64,000 nucleotides of DNA. Source: Tardiphaga alba (GTDB lineage Bacteria; Pseudomonadota; Alphaproteobacteria; Rhizobiales; Xanthobacteraceae). Positions 9,236 through 18,406 of this stretch are shown piece by piece; position 1 is the stretch's first letter, and every line of letters begins with the position of its first letter. The stretch covers positions 4,419,001 to 4,483,000 of the forward strand of contig NZ_CP036498.1 of the NCBI RefSeq assembly GCF_018279705.1, read 5' to 3'. Position numbers and translations under genes: made by a program. The notes beneath the pieces are model-generated. The model did not search any database. It had not been told where the DNA came from and saw nothing but the letters and a program-made list of their open reading frames with translations.

Positions 9236-10170
9236 GTTCACTGGCGGCAGAACAACGACGTGCGGCCGAGCCAACGGCCGTAAAGAAGGACGAGTGGCGG
9301 CCAATTTCGTATTGGCCGTTCGTTCTCCCCGCGATGATCGTCGTGCTGGCGGTCATCGTGTTCCCGTGGGCCTATACGATCTGGATGAGCCTGCACGAAT
9401 GGAAGGTCGGCCAGGCGCCGACCTTTGTCGGCTTCGCGAATTACATGCGCCTTCCCGGTGACGCCCGCTTCATGGAATCGGTGTGGCACACGCTGGTCTA
9501 TACGGTGCTGTCCGTGGTGCTGCCGCTGGTGCTGGGCACGCTCGCGGCTGTCGTGTTCAACAACCGCTTCCCGATGCGCGGCTTCATCCGCGGCCTGTTC
9601 ATCCTGCCGATGATGGCGACGCCGGTCGCCATCGCGCTGGTGTGGACCATGATGTTCCATCCGCAGCTCGGCATCCTCAATTATCTGCTGTCGCTGATCG
9701 GCCTGCCACCATCGCTCTGGGTGTTCCACCCCGCCACCGTCATTCCCTCGCTGGTGCTGGTGGAGACATGGCAGTGGACGCCACTGGTGATGCTGATCGT
9801 GCTAGGCGGCCTCAGCGCTTTGCCCAGCGAGCCCTATGAAAGCGCGCAGATCGATGGCGCCACGCCGTGGCAGACCTTTCGCCACATCTCGCTGCCAATG
9901 ATCATGCCGTTCCTGTTCATCGCCGCGATGATCCGCATGATCGATGCCGTGAAGAGTTTCGACATCATCTTCGCTATCACCCAGGGCGGTCCGGGCAGCG
10001 CGTCGGAGACCATCAATCTCTATCTCTACAGCGTCGCCTTCGTTTACTACGATGTCGGCTATGCCTCGGCCATCGTGGTGGTGTTCTTCGCGCTGATCAT
10101 CGCGCTCGCCGGCGCGCTGCTGCATCTGCGCCAGCGCACCCATTGGAACGAGAGCGGAGGCAGCGCATGA
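9232..10170 (+). CDS. carbohydrate ABC transporter permease (MalF-like)
   Basis: 312 residues, six transmembrane segments, with the EAA loop EPYESAQIDGATPWQTF near residue 205 that docks the ATPase. It starts at a GTG overlapping the stop of the binding-protein gene by four bases, so translation is probably coupled. A hydrophilic N-terminus of about 25 residues precedes the first membrane helix. Confidence 0.9.
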   Translation: MSSLAAEQRRAAEPTAVKKDEWRPISYWPFVLPAMIVVLAVIVFPWAYTIWMSLHEWKVGQAPTFVGFANYMRLPGDARFMESVWHTLVYTVLSVVLPLVLGTLAAVVFNNRFPMRGFIRGLFILPMMATPVAIALVWTMMFHPQLGILNYLLSLIGLPPSLWVFHPATVIPSLVLVETWQWTPLVMLIVLGGLSALPSEPYESAQIDGATPWQTFRHISLPMIMPFLFIAAMIRMIDAVKSFDIIFAITQGGPGSASETINLYLYSVAFVYYDVGYASAIVVVFFALIIALAGALLHLRQRTHWNESGGSA

Positions 10171-10982
10171 TGCGGACCCTGCTCGGCCGGATCGGCCTGA
10201 CCTTTGCGGTGATCGTGATCGTCTCGCCGGCGATCCTGTTCTTCCTCTGGATGCTGTCGCTGTCGCTCAAATTCGAGATCGACAACGCTTCCTATCCGCC
10301 GGTCTTCATCCCGGAGCGGATCAATTGGGGCAATTACGCCGCCGTCATCGAATCCAAGCGCTTCATGACCTATTTCTTCAACACGCTGATCGTCACCGGC
10401 GCCGCCACCGTGTTCGCACTGATCGTCGGCGTCCCCGCCGGCTATGGCATCGCCCGCATGCGTGCCCGCAAGGCAGCGATCGTGATCCTGATCGCGCGCA
10501 TCACGCCCGGCCTGTCCTATCTGATCCCGCTGTTCCTGCTGTTCCAGTGGCTCGGCCTGCTCGGCACGCTCTGGCCGCAGATCATCATCCATCTCGTGGT
10601 CACCGTGCCCATCGTGATCTGGATCATGATCGGCTATTTCGAGACCACGCCGATGGAGCTGGAGGAATCCGCCGTGATCGACGGCGCCACGCGCTGGCAG
10701 GTGTTCCGCCACGTCGCGCTGCCCATCGCCAAGCCCGGCATTGCCGTGGCCTTCATCCTGGCGGTGATCTTCTCCTGGAACAATTTCGTGTTCGGCATCG
10801 TGCTGGCCGGCCGCGAGACGCGGACGTTACCGGTCGCGGTCTACAACATGATCTCGTTCGATCAGCTGAGCTGGGGCCCGCTCGCCGCAGCCGCACTGAT
10901 CGTGACGGCGCCGGTGCTGCTGCTGACGGTGTTTGCGCAACGGCAGATCGTGGCGGGCCTGACGGCGGGCGCGGTGAAATAG
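10167..10982 (+). CDS. carbohydrate ABC transporter permease (MalG-like)
   Basis: 271 residues with six membrane segments and the EAA loop MELEESAVIDGATRWQVF in the second half. The frame opens upstream inside the first permease, but ATG 10167 overlaps that gene's stop by four bases and begins a membrane helix at once, as is normal for MalG homologues. No nucleotide-binding protein follows: the next gene faces the other way. The importer must borrow an MsmK/UgpC-type ATPase from elsewhere. Confidence 0.9.
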   Translation: MMRTLLGRIGLTFAVIVIVSPAILFFLWMLSLSLKFEIDNASYPPVFIPERINWGNYAAVIESKRFMTYFFNTLIVTGAATVFALIVGVPAGYGIARMRARKAAIVILIARITPGLSYLIPLFLLFQWLGLLGTLWPQIIIHLVVTVPIVIWIMIGYFETTPMELEESAVIDGATRWQVFRHVALPIAKPGIAVAFILAVIFSWNNFVFGIVLAGRETRTLPVAVYNMISFDQLSWGPLAAAALIVTAPVLLLTVFAQRQIVAGLTAGAVK

Positions 10983-11005
10983 CCTGCGCTCGCGTCGACA
11001 CGACT

Positions 11006-11512
11006 TTATTGCGGCGATACCCGCCGCAACACATCATCAAACCGCGCCAGATCGAGAAACGCATTCACCTCGATCGCCTTGCCGTCCTGCATGCGCATGA
11101 TCCAGACGTAGCGATTGGTGTAAGGAACACCGTCACGCGCACGCGCGACACCGTCCCAATTGACGATCACATGATCGCCATCCGCCCAGATACGCGTGCT
11201 GACCGGCTTGATGGACTCGGACAAGCGGGCCGCCAGCGGCCGCACCGCGCGCTCCATCAGGGCATCACGCCCCCGATGCGTCCCTGCATTCGGCCCCGAA
11301 CCTTCCACCGTCCAGACCACCTCGGGCGCCAGCAGATCCGTGAAGAACGTCGTTCCGCCCGCGGCCCAACGCTGGAACGCATCACTCACGATCTGTTTGT
11401 TGCGCACCGTATCGGCATTGCCGGACGCGGTCGCCAGATGCGGCCAAAGCGCCGTCATGGCCAGCACCGTCCATCCGATCAGCGCCATACGAGAATTGGA
11501 TATCGACATCAT
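11006..11512 (-). CDS. exported NTF2-like (SnoaL-type) protein
   Basis: 168 residues from ATG 11512 (alternative 11509). AGGAGG lies five bases upstream, so I reject the longer frame to 11539. A Sec signal peptide (MALIGWTVLAMTALWPHLATA) is followed by an alpha+beta domain of the nuclear transport factor 2/SnoaL type. FTDLLAPEVVWTVEGSGPNAGTHRG and a tryptophan-rich final sheet are typical. The function is unknown; such domains bind small hydrophobic ligands. It lies just downstream of the aldo/keto reductase on the same strand and is probably co-transcribed. Confidence 0.75.
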   Translation of the reverse strand: MMSISNSRMALIGWTVLAMTALWPHLATASGNADTVRNKQIVSDAFQRWAAGGTTFFTDLLAPEVVWTVEGSGPNAGTHRGRDALMERAVRPLAARLSESIKPVSTRIWADGDHVIVNWDGVARARDGVPYTNRYVWIMRMQDGKAIEVNAFLDLARFDDVLRRVSPQ

Positions 11513-11538
11513 GCTTTCCTCCTTTGCTCGCGTCGCCA

Positions 11539-12597
11539 CTAACGGGCAGCGACGGATGCGCCACCGAAAATGAGTTGCTGAACCATCGGGCGGCCGACAA
11601 ACCGCGCCGGGAAAATCGGCGATGGCGCGCTCGCCTCGCCGAGCCGCGTCAACTGCCCTGATGACAGCGACACATTGAGCGCGCCGAGATTGTCCTCAGC
11701 CTGCGCGAGCGTGCGTGCGCCCAGGATCGGCGACACCACCGCGGGATTTGCCAGTGTCCACGCGATCGCCACCTGCGACGGCGTCGTGCCGATCTCATCG
11801 GCGATGGCACGCACCACCTCGGCGATCCCGATGACACGCGCGTTCAAATGACCGGATGACGCGATGATCCCCTTGCGGGTCGCAGCCACATTCGTTTCGC
11901 CGAGCGGATCGACATCCGCCGTCGTATATTTCCCGGTCAGCACGCCGCCGCCAAGTGGCGACCACGGCAATACGCCGAGCCCGAGCGCTGCAGCCATCGG
12001 CATCAATTCGTGTTCGACCGTTCGTTCGACGAGGCTGTATTCGATCTGTAACGCCACCAGCGGCGACCACGCGCACAACTCCGCAATCGCCTGCATCTGC
12101 GCGATGCGCCAGGCCGGCGCATTGCAGATGCCGAGATACTGCACTTTGCCGGCGCGCACGAGATCGTCGAGCGCGCGCATCACCTCGTCGGGCTGCGTGG
12201 TCATGTCCCAGGCATGGAGATAGAGCAGATCGATACGATCCGTATCGAGTTGCCGCAGGCTCTGCTCCACCGAGCGCATCATGTTGAGCCGGTGATTGCC
12301 ACCGGAATTCGGATTGCCGGGATCGCGCGCCATGGTGAACTTGGTCGCCAGCACGATCCGTTCGCGCTTCGCCTTGATGAACTGGCCCACCAGTCGCTCC
12401 GAGGCGCCATTGGTGTAGTTCACCGCCGTATCAATGAGGTTGCCGCCGCGATCGACATAAAGATCGAAAATCCGGCGCGCCTCGGCCTCATTGGCGCCCC
12501 AGCCCCAGTCCTCGCCGAAGGTCATCGTGCCCAGCGAGAGCGGAGACACCCGCAATCCGGATCGTCCAAGCAGGCGGTAAGTGTCGAGGGAGGTCAT
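11539..12597 (-). CDS. aldo/keto reductase (YajO/perakine reductase-like)
   Basis: 352 residues from ATG 12597 (GGAG nine bases upstream; an ATG at 12612 is the alternative). AKR fold with DTAVNY carrying the catalytic Asp and Tyr, ATK the Lys and YLHAWD the His, plus the NADP-binding ILGARTLAQAEDN near the C-terminus. It is divergent from the LysR gene at 12697 with about 100 bases between, the usual arrangement of a regulator and its target. The substrate cannot be deduced. Confidence 0.86.
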   Translation of the reverse strand: MTSLDTYRLLGRSGLRVSPLSLGTMTFGEDWGWGANEAEARRIFDLYVDRGGNLIDTAVNYTNGASERLVGQFIKAKRERIVLATKFTMARDPGNPNSGGNHRLNMMRSVEQSLRQLDTDRIDLLYLHAWDMTTQPDEVMRALDDLVRAGKVQYLGICNAPAWRIAQMQAIAELCAWSPLVALQIEYSLVERTVEHELMPMAAALGLGVLPWSPLGGGVLTGKYTTADVDPLGETNVAATRKGIIASSGHLNARVIGIAEVVRAIADEIGTTPSQVAIAWTLANPAVVSPILGARTLAQAEDNLGALNVSLSSGQLTRLGEASAPSPIFPARFVGRPMVQQLIFGGASVAAR

Positions 12598-12696
12598 CAG
12601 TCGCGGCTCCATTGCTGTTGCCGCTCAAGCTAGGGTGGACCGATATTCGGAACAATTTGCTGATTTCTGACCCAGACTAGTAAGCTTGACTAACCA

Positions 12697-13590
12697 ATGT
12701 CGCTCGATCTCAACCAGGTCTCCGTCTTCCTCGCCGTGGCGGAAGCGAAAAGCTTTCGCCTTGCCGCCGAGCGGCTGGGCGTGACCCGCTCCGCCGTCAG
12801 CCAGGCGATCCGGAAGATGGAAGACCGGATGGGCGTCGCCCTCCTGCAGAGGACCACCCGCAGCGTCAGCCTGACCGAAGCCGGCCTGCGCCTGCATGAG
12901 CGCGTCGCGCCCGCCATTGCCGAGGTCGCGGACGCGCTGGACACTGCGCGCGATCTTCCCGCGCAGCCGACGGGACAATTGCGGCTGGCTGTCTCGTCCA
13001 TTGCGGAGCGCTTCATTTCCGGCCAGCTACTGGCAAGTTTCACGCTCGCTTATCCCGGCATCCAGCTCGACGTCACCGTCACCGACGACGAATTCGACAT
13101 CGTCGCCGAAGGTTTTGATGCAGGCGTCAGGCTCGGCGAGGTGATCGAGCAGGACATGATCGCCGTGCCGGTCTCGGCGGAACAGCGCCAGGTGGTCGTC
13201 GCTGCGCCGTCCTATCTCGAACGCTTCGGCGCACCCGCGCACCCCTCGGAGCTGACGCAGCATTGCTGCATCGGCTGGCGCCCCGCGCCCGATGTCGCGC
13301 CCTATCGCTGGGAGTTCGAGGAGAACGGCCGCGCCTTCGATGTCGCGGTCAATCCGCGCGTCACCACCAACGACATGTGGGTCATGGTCCGCACCGCCTG
13401 CGCCGGCGGCGGGATTACGTTCGGCATGGAGGAACTGTTCAAGCCATATGTCACGCGCGGGGAGTTGGTGACGTTGCTCGATGCCTGGCTGCCGCCGTTT
13501 CCCGGCTTTTTCCTGTATTTCCCGGAGCGCCGCAACCTGCCGCCCAAGCTGCGCGCCTTGATCGATCACGCACGCTATCGCACCCTGTAG
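12697..13590 (+). CDS. LysR family transcriptional regulator
   Basis: 297 residues: N-terminal winged helix-turn-helix (about 1-60; FRLAAERLGVTRSAVSQAIRK) and a LysR substrate-binding domain (about 90-295). The CrgA/AaeR-like architecture is common for regulators beside oxidoreductases. It is divergent from the aldo/keto reductase gene and probably controls it. Its TAG stop is the first three bases of a palindromic repeat. Confidence 0.88.
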   Translation: MSLDLNQVSVFLAVAEAKSFRLAAERLGVTRSAVSQAIRKMEDRMGVALLQRTTRSVSLTEAGLRLHERVAPAIAEVADALDTARDLPAQPTGQLRLAVSSIAERFISGQLLASFTLAYPGIQLDVTVTDDEFDIVAEGFDAGVRLGEVIEQDMIAVPVSAEQRQVVVAAPSYLERFGAPAHPSELTQHCCIGWRPAPDVAPYRWEFEENGRAFDVAVNPRVTTNDMWVMVRTACAGGGITFGMEELFKPYVTRGELVTLLDAWLPPFPGFFLYFPERRNLPPKLRALIDHARYRTL

Positions 13591-13675
13591 CCCGGATGGA
13601 GCGCAGCGTAATCCGGGGACCGGCGTTTCAATTACATCTGCTGTCCCTGGATTACGCTGCGCTCCATCCAGGCTA
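13588..13675. repeat. palindromic intergenic element between convergent genes
   Basis: An 88-base imperfect palindrome. Its arms (cccggatggagcgcagcg and the complement near 13660) surround about 28 unique bases. The left end supplies the TAG stop of the LysR gene and the right end supplies the stop of nasA on the other strand. It probably also acts as a bidirectional terminator by forming a long hairpin. It belongs with the elements at 25248 and 27804 in size and style. Confidence 0.75.
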
Positions 13676-16378
13676 CGAAGCCGCCACCTTGCGCTGCTGA
13701 TCAGGCTCGGCCTCACCCGCCGCGATCAACCGCTTCAGCTCCGGAATGCACGAGCCGCAATTCGTTCCTGCCTTGAGTTTTGCACCGATCTCGCCGGCGG
13801 TCGCGCAGCCTGCCGCGATGGCATCATTGATGGCGTTGCGGCCCACTCCGAAACAGGCACATACGATTGGCCCTGCGCTCGCGGCGCCGTCCGCGGATCT
13901 CCCGGACAGCAGCATGCGGCGCTGATCGTCGCTCAGCGCATCGGCGGCAAATGCTTCCTTCACAGCATCCCACGACAGCGCATCATCGGCCGGCCCGACA
14001 AACAGGCACAGCGCGATCCGCTCGCCCGCAAAGGACACCGCGCGATAGGCGCCGCGGCCGGCATCCGCGAAGCTCGCCACATCATCGCCCAGCAGCGGCG
14101 CCAGCCAGTCGCGCCACAGCGCAATCTCTGCATCGTCGGCCAAGAGATAGCCGACACCACCCGTCACCGCGACCCGCGCATGCACCACGCCCGGCGGCAG
14201 CGCCAACGGCTTTCGCGACAGAATAAAGCCGCGCTGGCTCATGGCCACCGCCGCGATCGACACCGGCGTCGCCTTGTTTTCCGGCTGGCCGGAATAGGGA
14301 TCGACGACCGGCGCCACCAGTGCACCGACACGGGCATAGCCGGCGGTCTCATCATTCCAGTGGATCGGCGCGAACAGCATGCCGGGCTGCTGGCGTTCGT
14401 TGATCACGACCTTCAGCGTGCAGGCGCCGTAGTCCGTCGTCAGATGCGCATAGCCGCCATCGGCGATCGCAAAGCGCGTCGCATCGTCCGGATGAATCTC
14501 CACATAGGGCTCGGGAATATGCTGGCCGAGCCGCGGGCTGAGGCCGGTGCGCGTCATCGTGTGCCACTGGTCGCGCACGCGGCCGGTGTTCAGCCGCAAC
14601 GGCCGCTCCTCAGTCACCTGCGTGCGCAGCTCTGGCGCTTCGGGCGCGATGAACTGGCCGCGTTGATCCCGTGTGAAGAAGCGCCCCTTTGCGAAGAACC
14701 GCGCCTGCTGCATCGTCGGGCCCTTGCGCAGCGGCCACTGCACTGGCGCCATGGTGTCGAAGGCGTCGTCGGTGACATGCATCAGCCCGCCGATATCGAA
14801 ATCGCGGCTGCCGTCGTTCTCGAAGTCCGACAGCATCGCATGTTCGCGAAAGATCTGAGCGGCGGATGTGTAGGCAAAGCCAGCGCCGAAGCCGAGCCGT
14901 TTTGCGACCTCGCTGAGCGCCCACCAGTCCGGCTTCGCCTCGCCGGGCGCGCGCAGGAACGACCGCTGCCGCGAGATGCGGCGCTCCGAATTCGTCACCG
15001 TGCCCGACTTCTCGCCCCAGGCCAGTGCTGGCAACAGCACATGTGCGCCCGCATTCACCGTGTCATTGGAGAGCACATTCTCCGACACGACAAACAGATC
15101 GAGCTTGCCCAGCGCGCTGCGCACCTTGTCCGCATCGGGCAGCGATACCGCGGGATTGGTACCCATCACCCACAGCGCCTTGATCTCGCCGCGGTCGATG
15201 GCGTCGAACATCGCCACGGCCTTGAGGCCTTCATGCGTGGCGATATGCGGCGCCTTCCAGAACCGCCGCACGCGATCGATGTCAGATGGCGTAAAGCCCA
15301 TATGCGCCGCGAGCTGGTTGGCGAGCCCGCCGACCTCGCGGCCGCCCATGGCATTGGGCTGCCCCGTGAGCGAGAATGGCGACGCGCCGGGCTTGCCGAT
15401 GCGACCGGTCGCCAGATGACAGTTGATTATCGCATTGACCTTGTCGGTGCCCTGCGCCGACTGGTTGACGCCCTGCGAATACAGTGTGACCACGCGCGAT
15501 GTCTGCCGGAACATCTGGAAGAAGGTGGCGACATCCACTTCGTTGAGGCCAGTCGCCCTGGCCGTCGCGGCGACGCTGCCGGCGATGGTTTTGGCACGCG
15601 CCAGTGCCTCGTCGAAGCCCGACGTGTGTTGCGCGATATAAGCGCGGTCAAGCGCGCCATTGTCGGCGAGATAGGCGAGCAGCCCCGAGAACAGTGCCGT
15701 GTCGGTGCCGGGCTTGAGGCCGAGAAACAGATCGTCGTCGCCCACGGTATCGGTGCGGCGCGGATCGATGACCACGAAGCGCGCACCGCGCGCCTGCTTG
15801 TTGGCGAGCATGCGCTGATACAGCACCGGATGACACCAGGCGGCATTGGAGCCGACAAAGACCAGGAGATCGGCCTGATCGAGATCCTCATAGCAGCCTG
15901 GCACCGTATCGGCACCGAAAGCGCGCTTGTGGCCGACCACCGACGAGGCCATGCAGAGCCGCGAATTGGTGTCTACATTGGCGCTTCCGATGAATCCCTT
16001 CATCAGCTTGTTGGCGACGTAATAGTCCTCGGTGAGCAATTGCCCAGATAGATAGAACGCCACCGCGCCCGGCCCATGCTCGGCGACGATGTGACGGAAA
16101 CCATCGGCCACATGATCCAGCGCATCGTTCCATCCCGCGCGCACCATCGCGCCGGACGCATCGCGCATCATCGGATGCAGCAGGCGCTCGTCCAGCGCCA
16201 GCGTCTCGCCGAGCGCCGAGCCCTTCGAGCACAGGCGCCCGTAATTGGCGGGGTGATCGGGGTCGCCGGCGATGGCTGCGCCGCCCTGCTTGTCCGGCGT
16301 CGCCAGCACGCCACAGCCGACACCGCAATAGGCGCAGGTGGTGCGAACCGTGGTGAGGCCTGTGTCGATCGCGTTCAT
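13673..16378 (-). CDS. nasA: assimilatory nitrate reductase catalytic subunit
   Basis: 901-residue cytoplasmic Mo-bisMGD enzyme that reduces nitrate to nitrite. An N-terminal [4Fe-4S] site is formed by C15, C18, C22 and C50. The molybdopterin oxidoreductase domain and the molydopterin dinucleotide-binding domain (about 560-700) follow. A C-terminal BFD-like [2Fe-2S] domain has C840, C842, C874 and C877. The BFD domain is the known entry point for electrons in the Klebsiella NasA type. Its start overlaps the stop of the FAD reductase gene by one base. No nirBD-type nitrite reductase follows in this window. Confidence 0.93.
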   Translation of the reverse strand: MNAIDTGLTTVRTTCAYCGVGCGVLATPDKQGGAAIAGDPDHPANYGRLCSKGSALGETLALDERLLHPMMRDASGAMVRAGWNDALDHVADGFRHIVAEHGPGAVAFYLSGQLLTEDYYVANKLMKGFIGSANVDTNSRLCMASSVVGHKRAFGADTVPGCYEDLDQADLLVFVGSNAAWCHPVLYQRMLANKQARGARFVVIDPRRTDTVGDDDLFLGLKPGTDTALFSGLLAYLADNGALDRAYIAQHTSGFDEALARAKTIAGSVAATARATGLNEVDVATFFQMFRQTSRVVTLYSQGVNQSAQGTDKVNAIINCHLATGRIGKPGASPFSLTGQPNAMGGREVGGLANQLAAHMGFTPSDIDRVRRFWKAPHIATHEGLKAVAMFDAIDRGEIKALWVMGTNPAVSLPDADKVRSALGKLDLFVVSENVLSNDTVNAGAHVLLPALAWGEKSGTVTNSERRISRQRSFLRAPGEAKPDWWALSEVAKRLGFGAGFAYTSAAQIFREHAMLSDFENDGSRDFDIGGLMHVTDDAFDTMAPVQWPLRKGPTMQQARFFAKGRFFTRDQRGQFIAPEAPELRTQVTEERPLRLNTGRVRDQWHTMTRTGLSPRLGQHIPEPYVEIHPDDATRFAIADGGYAHLTTDYGACTLKVVINERQQPGMLFAPIHWNDETAGYARVGALVAPVVDPYSGQPENKATPVSIAAVAMSQRGFILSRKPLALPPGVVHARVAVTGGVGYLLADDAEIALWRDWLAPLLGDDVASFADAGRGAYRAVSFAGERIALCLFVGPADDALSWDAVKEAFAADALSDDQRRMLLSGRSADGAASAGPIVCACFGVGRNAINDAIAAGCATAGEIGAKLKAGTNCGSCIPELKRLIAAGEAEPDQQRKVAAS

Positions 16379-17586
16379 CAGGCCGCCTTCGCAATGGGGC
16401 GGCCGAACATCATGTCGGCGCGGAAAGCGGAGATATCAACACCGCTGCGGATCAGCTCGAGATACCACAGCGCATCGCTGGTATCGCCCACCAGCACGGC
16501 GCCGGTCAGCTTGCCGCCGGCAACCACGAGCTTCTTGTAGGTGCCGCGCTTTGCGTCGTTCAGCAGCAGCGTCTCGCTGCCGTCAGTGGCCATGAAATCG
16601 CCGGCCGAGAACACGCTGACGCCCGAGACCTTGAGATTGGTGGAAAGAATGCTGCCGGTGTAAGCAACCGTGTCGCCGGCAAGATGCCGCGCCAACGCTT
16701 TCGCCTGCTCGTAGGCGGGCTCGACCAGACCGTAGCAGGTGCCGCGGTGCTCCGCGCATTCACCGAGCGCAAACACACCGTCGGTTTCCGTGGCCAAGGC
16801 ATCATCGACCAAGATACCGCGATTGACCGAGACCCCCGCCTCTTTGGCCAACGCCGTATTCGGCCGGATGCCCGCGGCAAAAATCACGGCGTCCGCATCA
16901 AGCACGCGTCCATCCGCGAGTTCAACGCGCTCGACAGCATCCGCACCATGAATGCGCGCCGTGTTCGCATTGAGCAGGATCTTGACGCCCTTGCGCTCGA
17001 CCAATGTCTTCAGCAGCTCCGCTGCCGGCGCATCAAGCTGCCGCTCCATCAGGCGATCCATCAGATGGATGAGCGTCACATCGGCGCCAGCCTTGGCAAG
17101 GCCATAGGCGGCTTCAAGCCCCAACAGCCCGCCGCCGACCACAACGACGCGCTTCTTCTGCCCGGCCAGTTCGATCAGGCGATCGACGTCATGGCTGTCG
17201 CGAAACACGTGAACGCCGGCCAGATCGCCGCCGGGCACCGGCAAGCGAAGCGCCGACGAGCCGGTGGCAAATACCAGCTTCGAAAATCCGACGCGCTTGC
17301 CCGTGGATGTCGTCACCTCACGCGCCGCGAGATCGACGGATGTTGCCCGCGTGCCGTATTTCAAGGTGACACCGCGATCGCGCCACCAGTTCGCCGGCTT
17401 CAGCTCGATCTCCTGCGACGTCGCCTCGCCCGCCAGAACGGACGACAGCAGCACCCGATTGTAAGCCAGCCGCGGCTCATCGCCGATCACCGCGATGGCG
17501 TAGCGGCCCAGCGAGGATTTTGCGAGTTCGTCGACGAGCCGCGCCGCCGCCATGCCGTTTCCGATGATGACCAGCGGCTCGCTCAT
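16378..17586 (-). CDS. FAD/NAD(P)-dependent reductase of the nitrate reductase
   Basis: 402-residue Pyr_redox_2 flavoprotein resembling the N-terminal part of NirB and rubredoxin reductases. FAD-binding IGNGMAAARL is at the N-terminus and the NAD(P)-binding VVVVGGGLLGLEAA near residue 145. It probably passes electrons from NAD(P)H to NasA, the role of NasB/NasC in other bacteria. It lies between nrtD and nasA in one leftward operon, coupled to nasA by a TGATG overlap. It lacks the Fe-S and sirohaem domains of a complete nitrite reductase. Confidence 0.82.
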   Translation of the reverse strand: MSEPLVIIGNGMAAARLVDELAKSSLGRYAIAVIGDEPRLAYNRVLLSSVLAGEATSQEIELKPANWWRDRGVTLKYGTRATSVDLAAREVTTSTGKRVGFSKLVFATGSSALRLPVPGGDLAGVHVFRDSHDVDRLIELAGQKKRVVVVGGGLLGLEAAYGLAKAGADVTLIHLMDRLMERQLDAPAAELLKTLVERKGVKILLNANTARIHGADAVERVELADGRVLDADAVIFAAGIRPNTALAKEAGVSVNRGILVDDALATETDGVFALGECAEHRGTCYGLVEPAYEQAKALARHLAGDTVAYTGSILSTNLKVSGVSVFSAGDFMATDGSETLLLNDAKRGTYKKLVVAGGKLTGAVLVGDTSDALWYLELIRSGVDISAFRADMMFGRPIAKAA

Positions 17587-17599
17587 GGGGACCTCGCGC

Positions 17600-18394
17600 T
17601 TACGCCGCTTCCACGAACTTGTGGCGCTCGTACAGGAATTCCAGCACGCGCTTGCGGCACTTCAGGTAGACGGGATCGCTCGCCAGCTCGATGCGTTTTC
17701 GCGGACGCGCCAGCGGGACATCGAGCACTTCGCCGATGGTGGCTGATGGTCCATTGGTCATCATCACGATGCGGTCCGAGAGCAGCACGGCCTCGTCCAC
17801 GTCATGGGTGATCATGACGATGGTGTTGCCGAGCTTCTGATGCAGCGCCATCACGGAGTCCTGCAGATGCGCGCGGGTCAGCGCATCGAGTGCACCGAAG
17901 GGCTCGTCGAGCAGCAGCACCTTCGGCTCCATGGCCAGCGCACGGGCAATACCGACGCGCTGCTTCATGCCGCCGGAGATTTCCGACGGGCGCTTGTCCT
18001 TGGCATGGGTCATCTGCACGAGATTGAGATTGTGCAGGGTCCATTCGTCGCGCTCGGCGCGGCTTTTGGTCTTGGCGAACACCTTGTCCACGCCGAGACG
18101 CACATTCTGATAGACCGTCAGCCACGGCAGCAGGCTGTGGTTCTGGAACACCACGGCGCGATCGGGACCGGGCGAATTGACCTCGCGGCCTTCCAGCAGC
18201 ACGCCGCCAGTGGTGGCGCGCGTGAGACCGGCGATGATGTTGAGCATCGTCGACTTGCCGCAGCCGGAATGGCCGATGATCGAGACATATTCTCCCTTGC
18301 CGAGCGTCAGGTTGATGTCCTTGAGCACTTCGGACGTCACCTTGCCGCGGGAAAACACCTTGTCGATATGGTCGAGCTTTACGTAGGGCGTCAT
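17600..18394 (-). CDS. nrtD: nitrate ABC transporter ATP-binding protein
   Basis: 264-residue ABC ATPase of the NrtD/SsuB/TauB type. Walker A GHSGCGKST is at 41-49, followed by the Q-loop, the signature SGGMKQR and Walker B VLLLDEP. It energises nitrate uptake through the NrtB permease. It lies 12 bases after nrtB in the same operon. There is no C-terminal NrtA-like domain, so it is NrtD rather than NrtC. Confidence 0.9.
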   Translation of the reverse strand: MTPYVKLDHIDKVFSRGKVTSEVLKDINLTLGKGEYVSIIGHSGCGKSTMLNIIAGLTRATTGGVLLEGREVNSPGPDRAVVFQNHSLLPWLTVYQNVRLGVDKVFAKTKSRAERDEWTLHNLNLVQMTHAKDKRPSEISGGMKQRVGIARALAMEPKVLLLDEPFGALDALTRAHLQDSVMALHQKLGNTIVMITHDVDEAVLLSDRIVMMTNGPSATIGEVLDVPLARPRKRIELASDPVYLKCRKRVLEFLYERHKFVEAA

Positions 18395-18406
18395 GATGCG
18401 ATGTCC

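Noticed and set aside
14180..16051. 623-residue open frame antisense to nasA
   Set aside because: Shadow of nasA; no family motifs.
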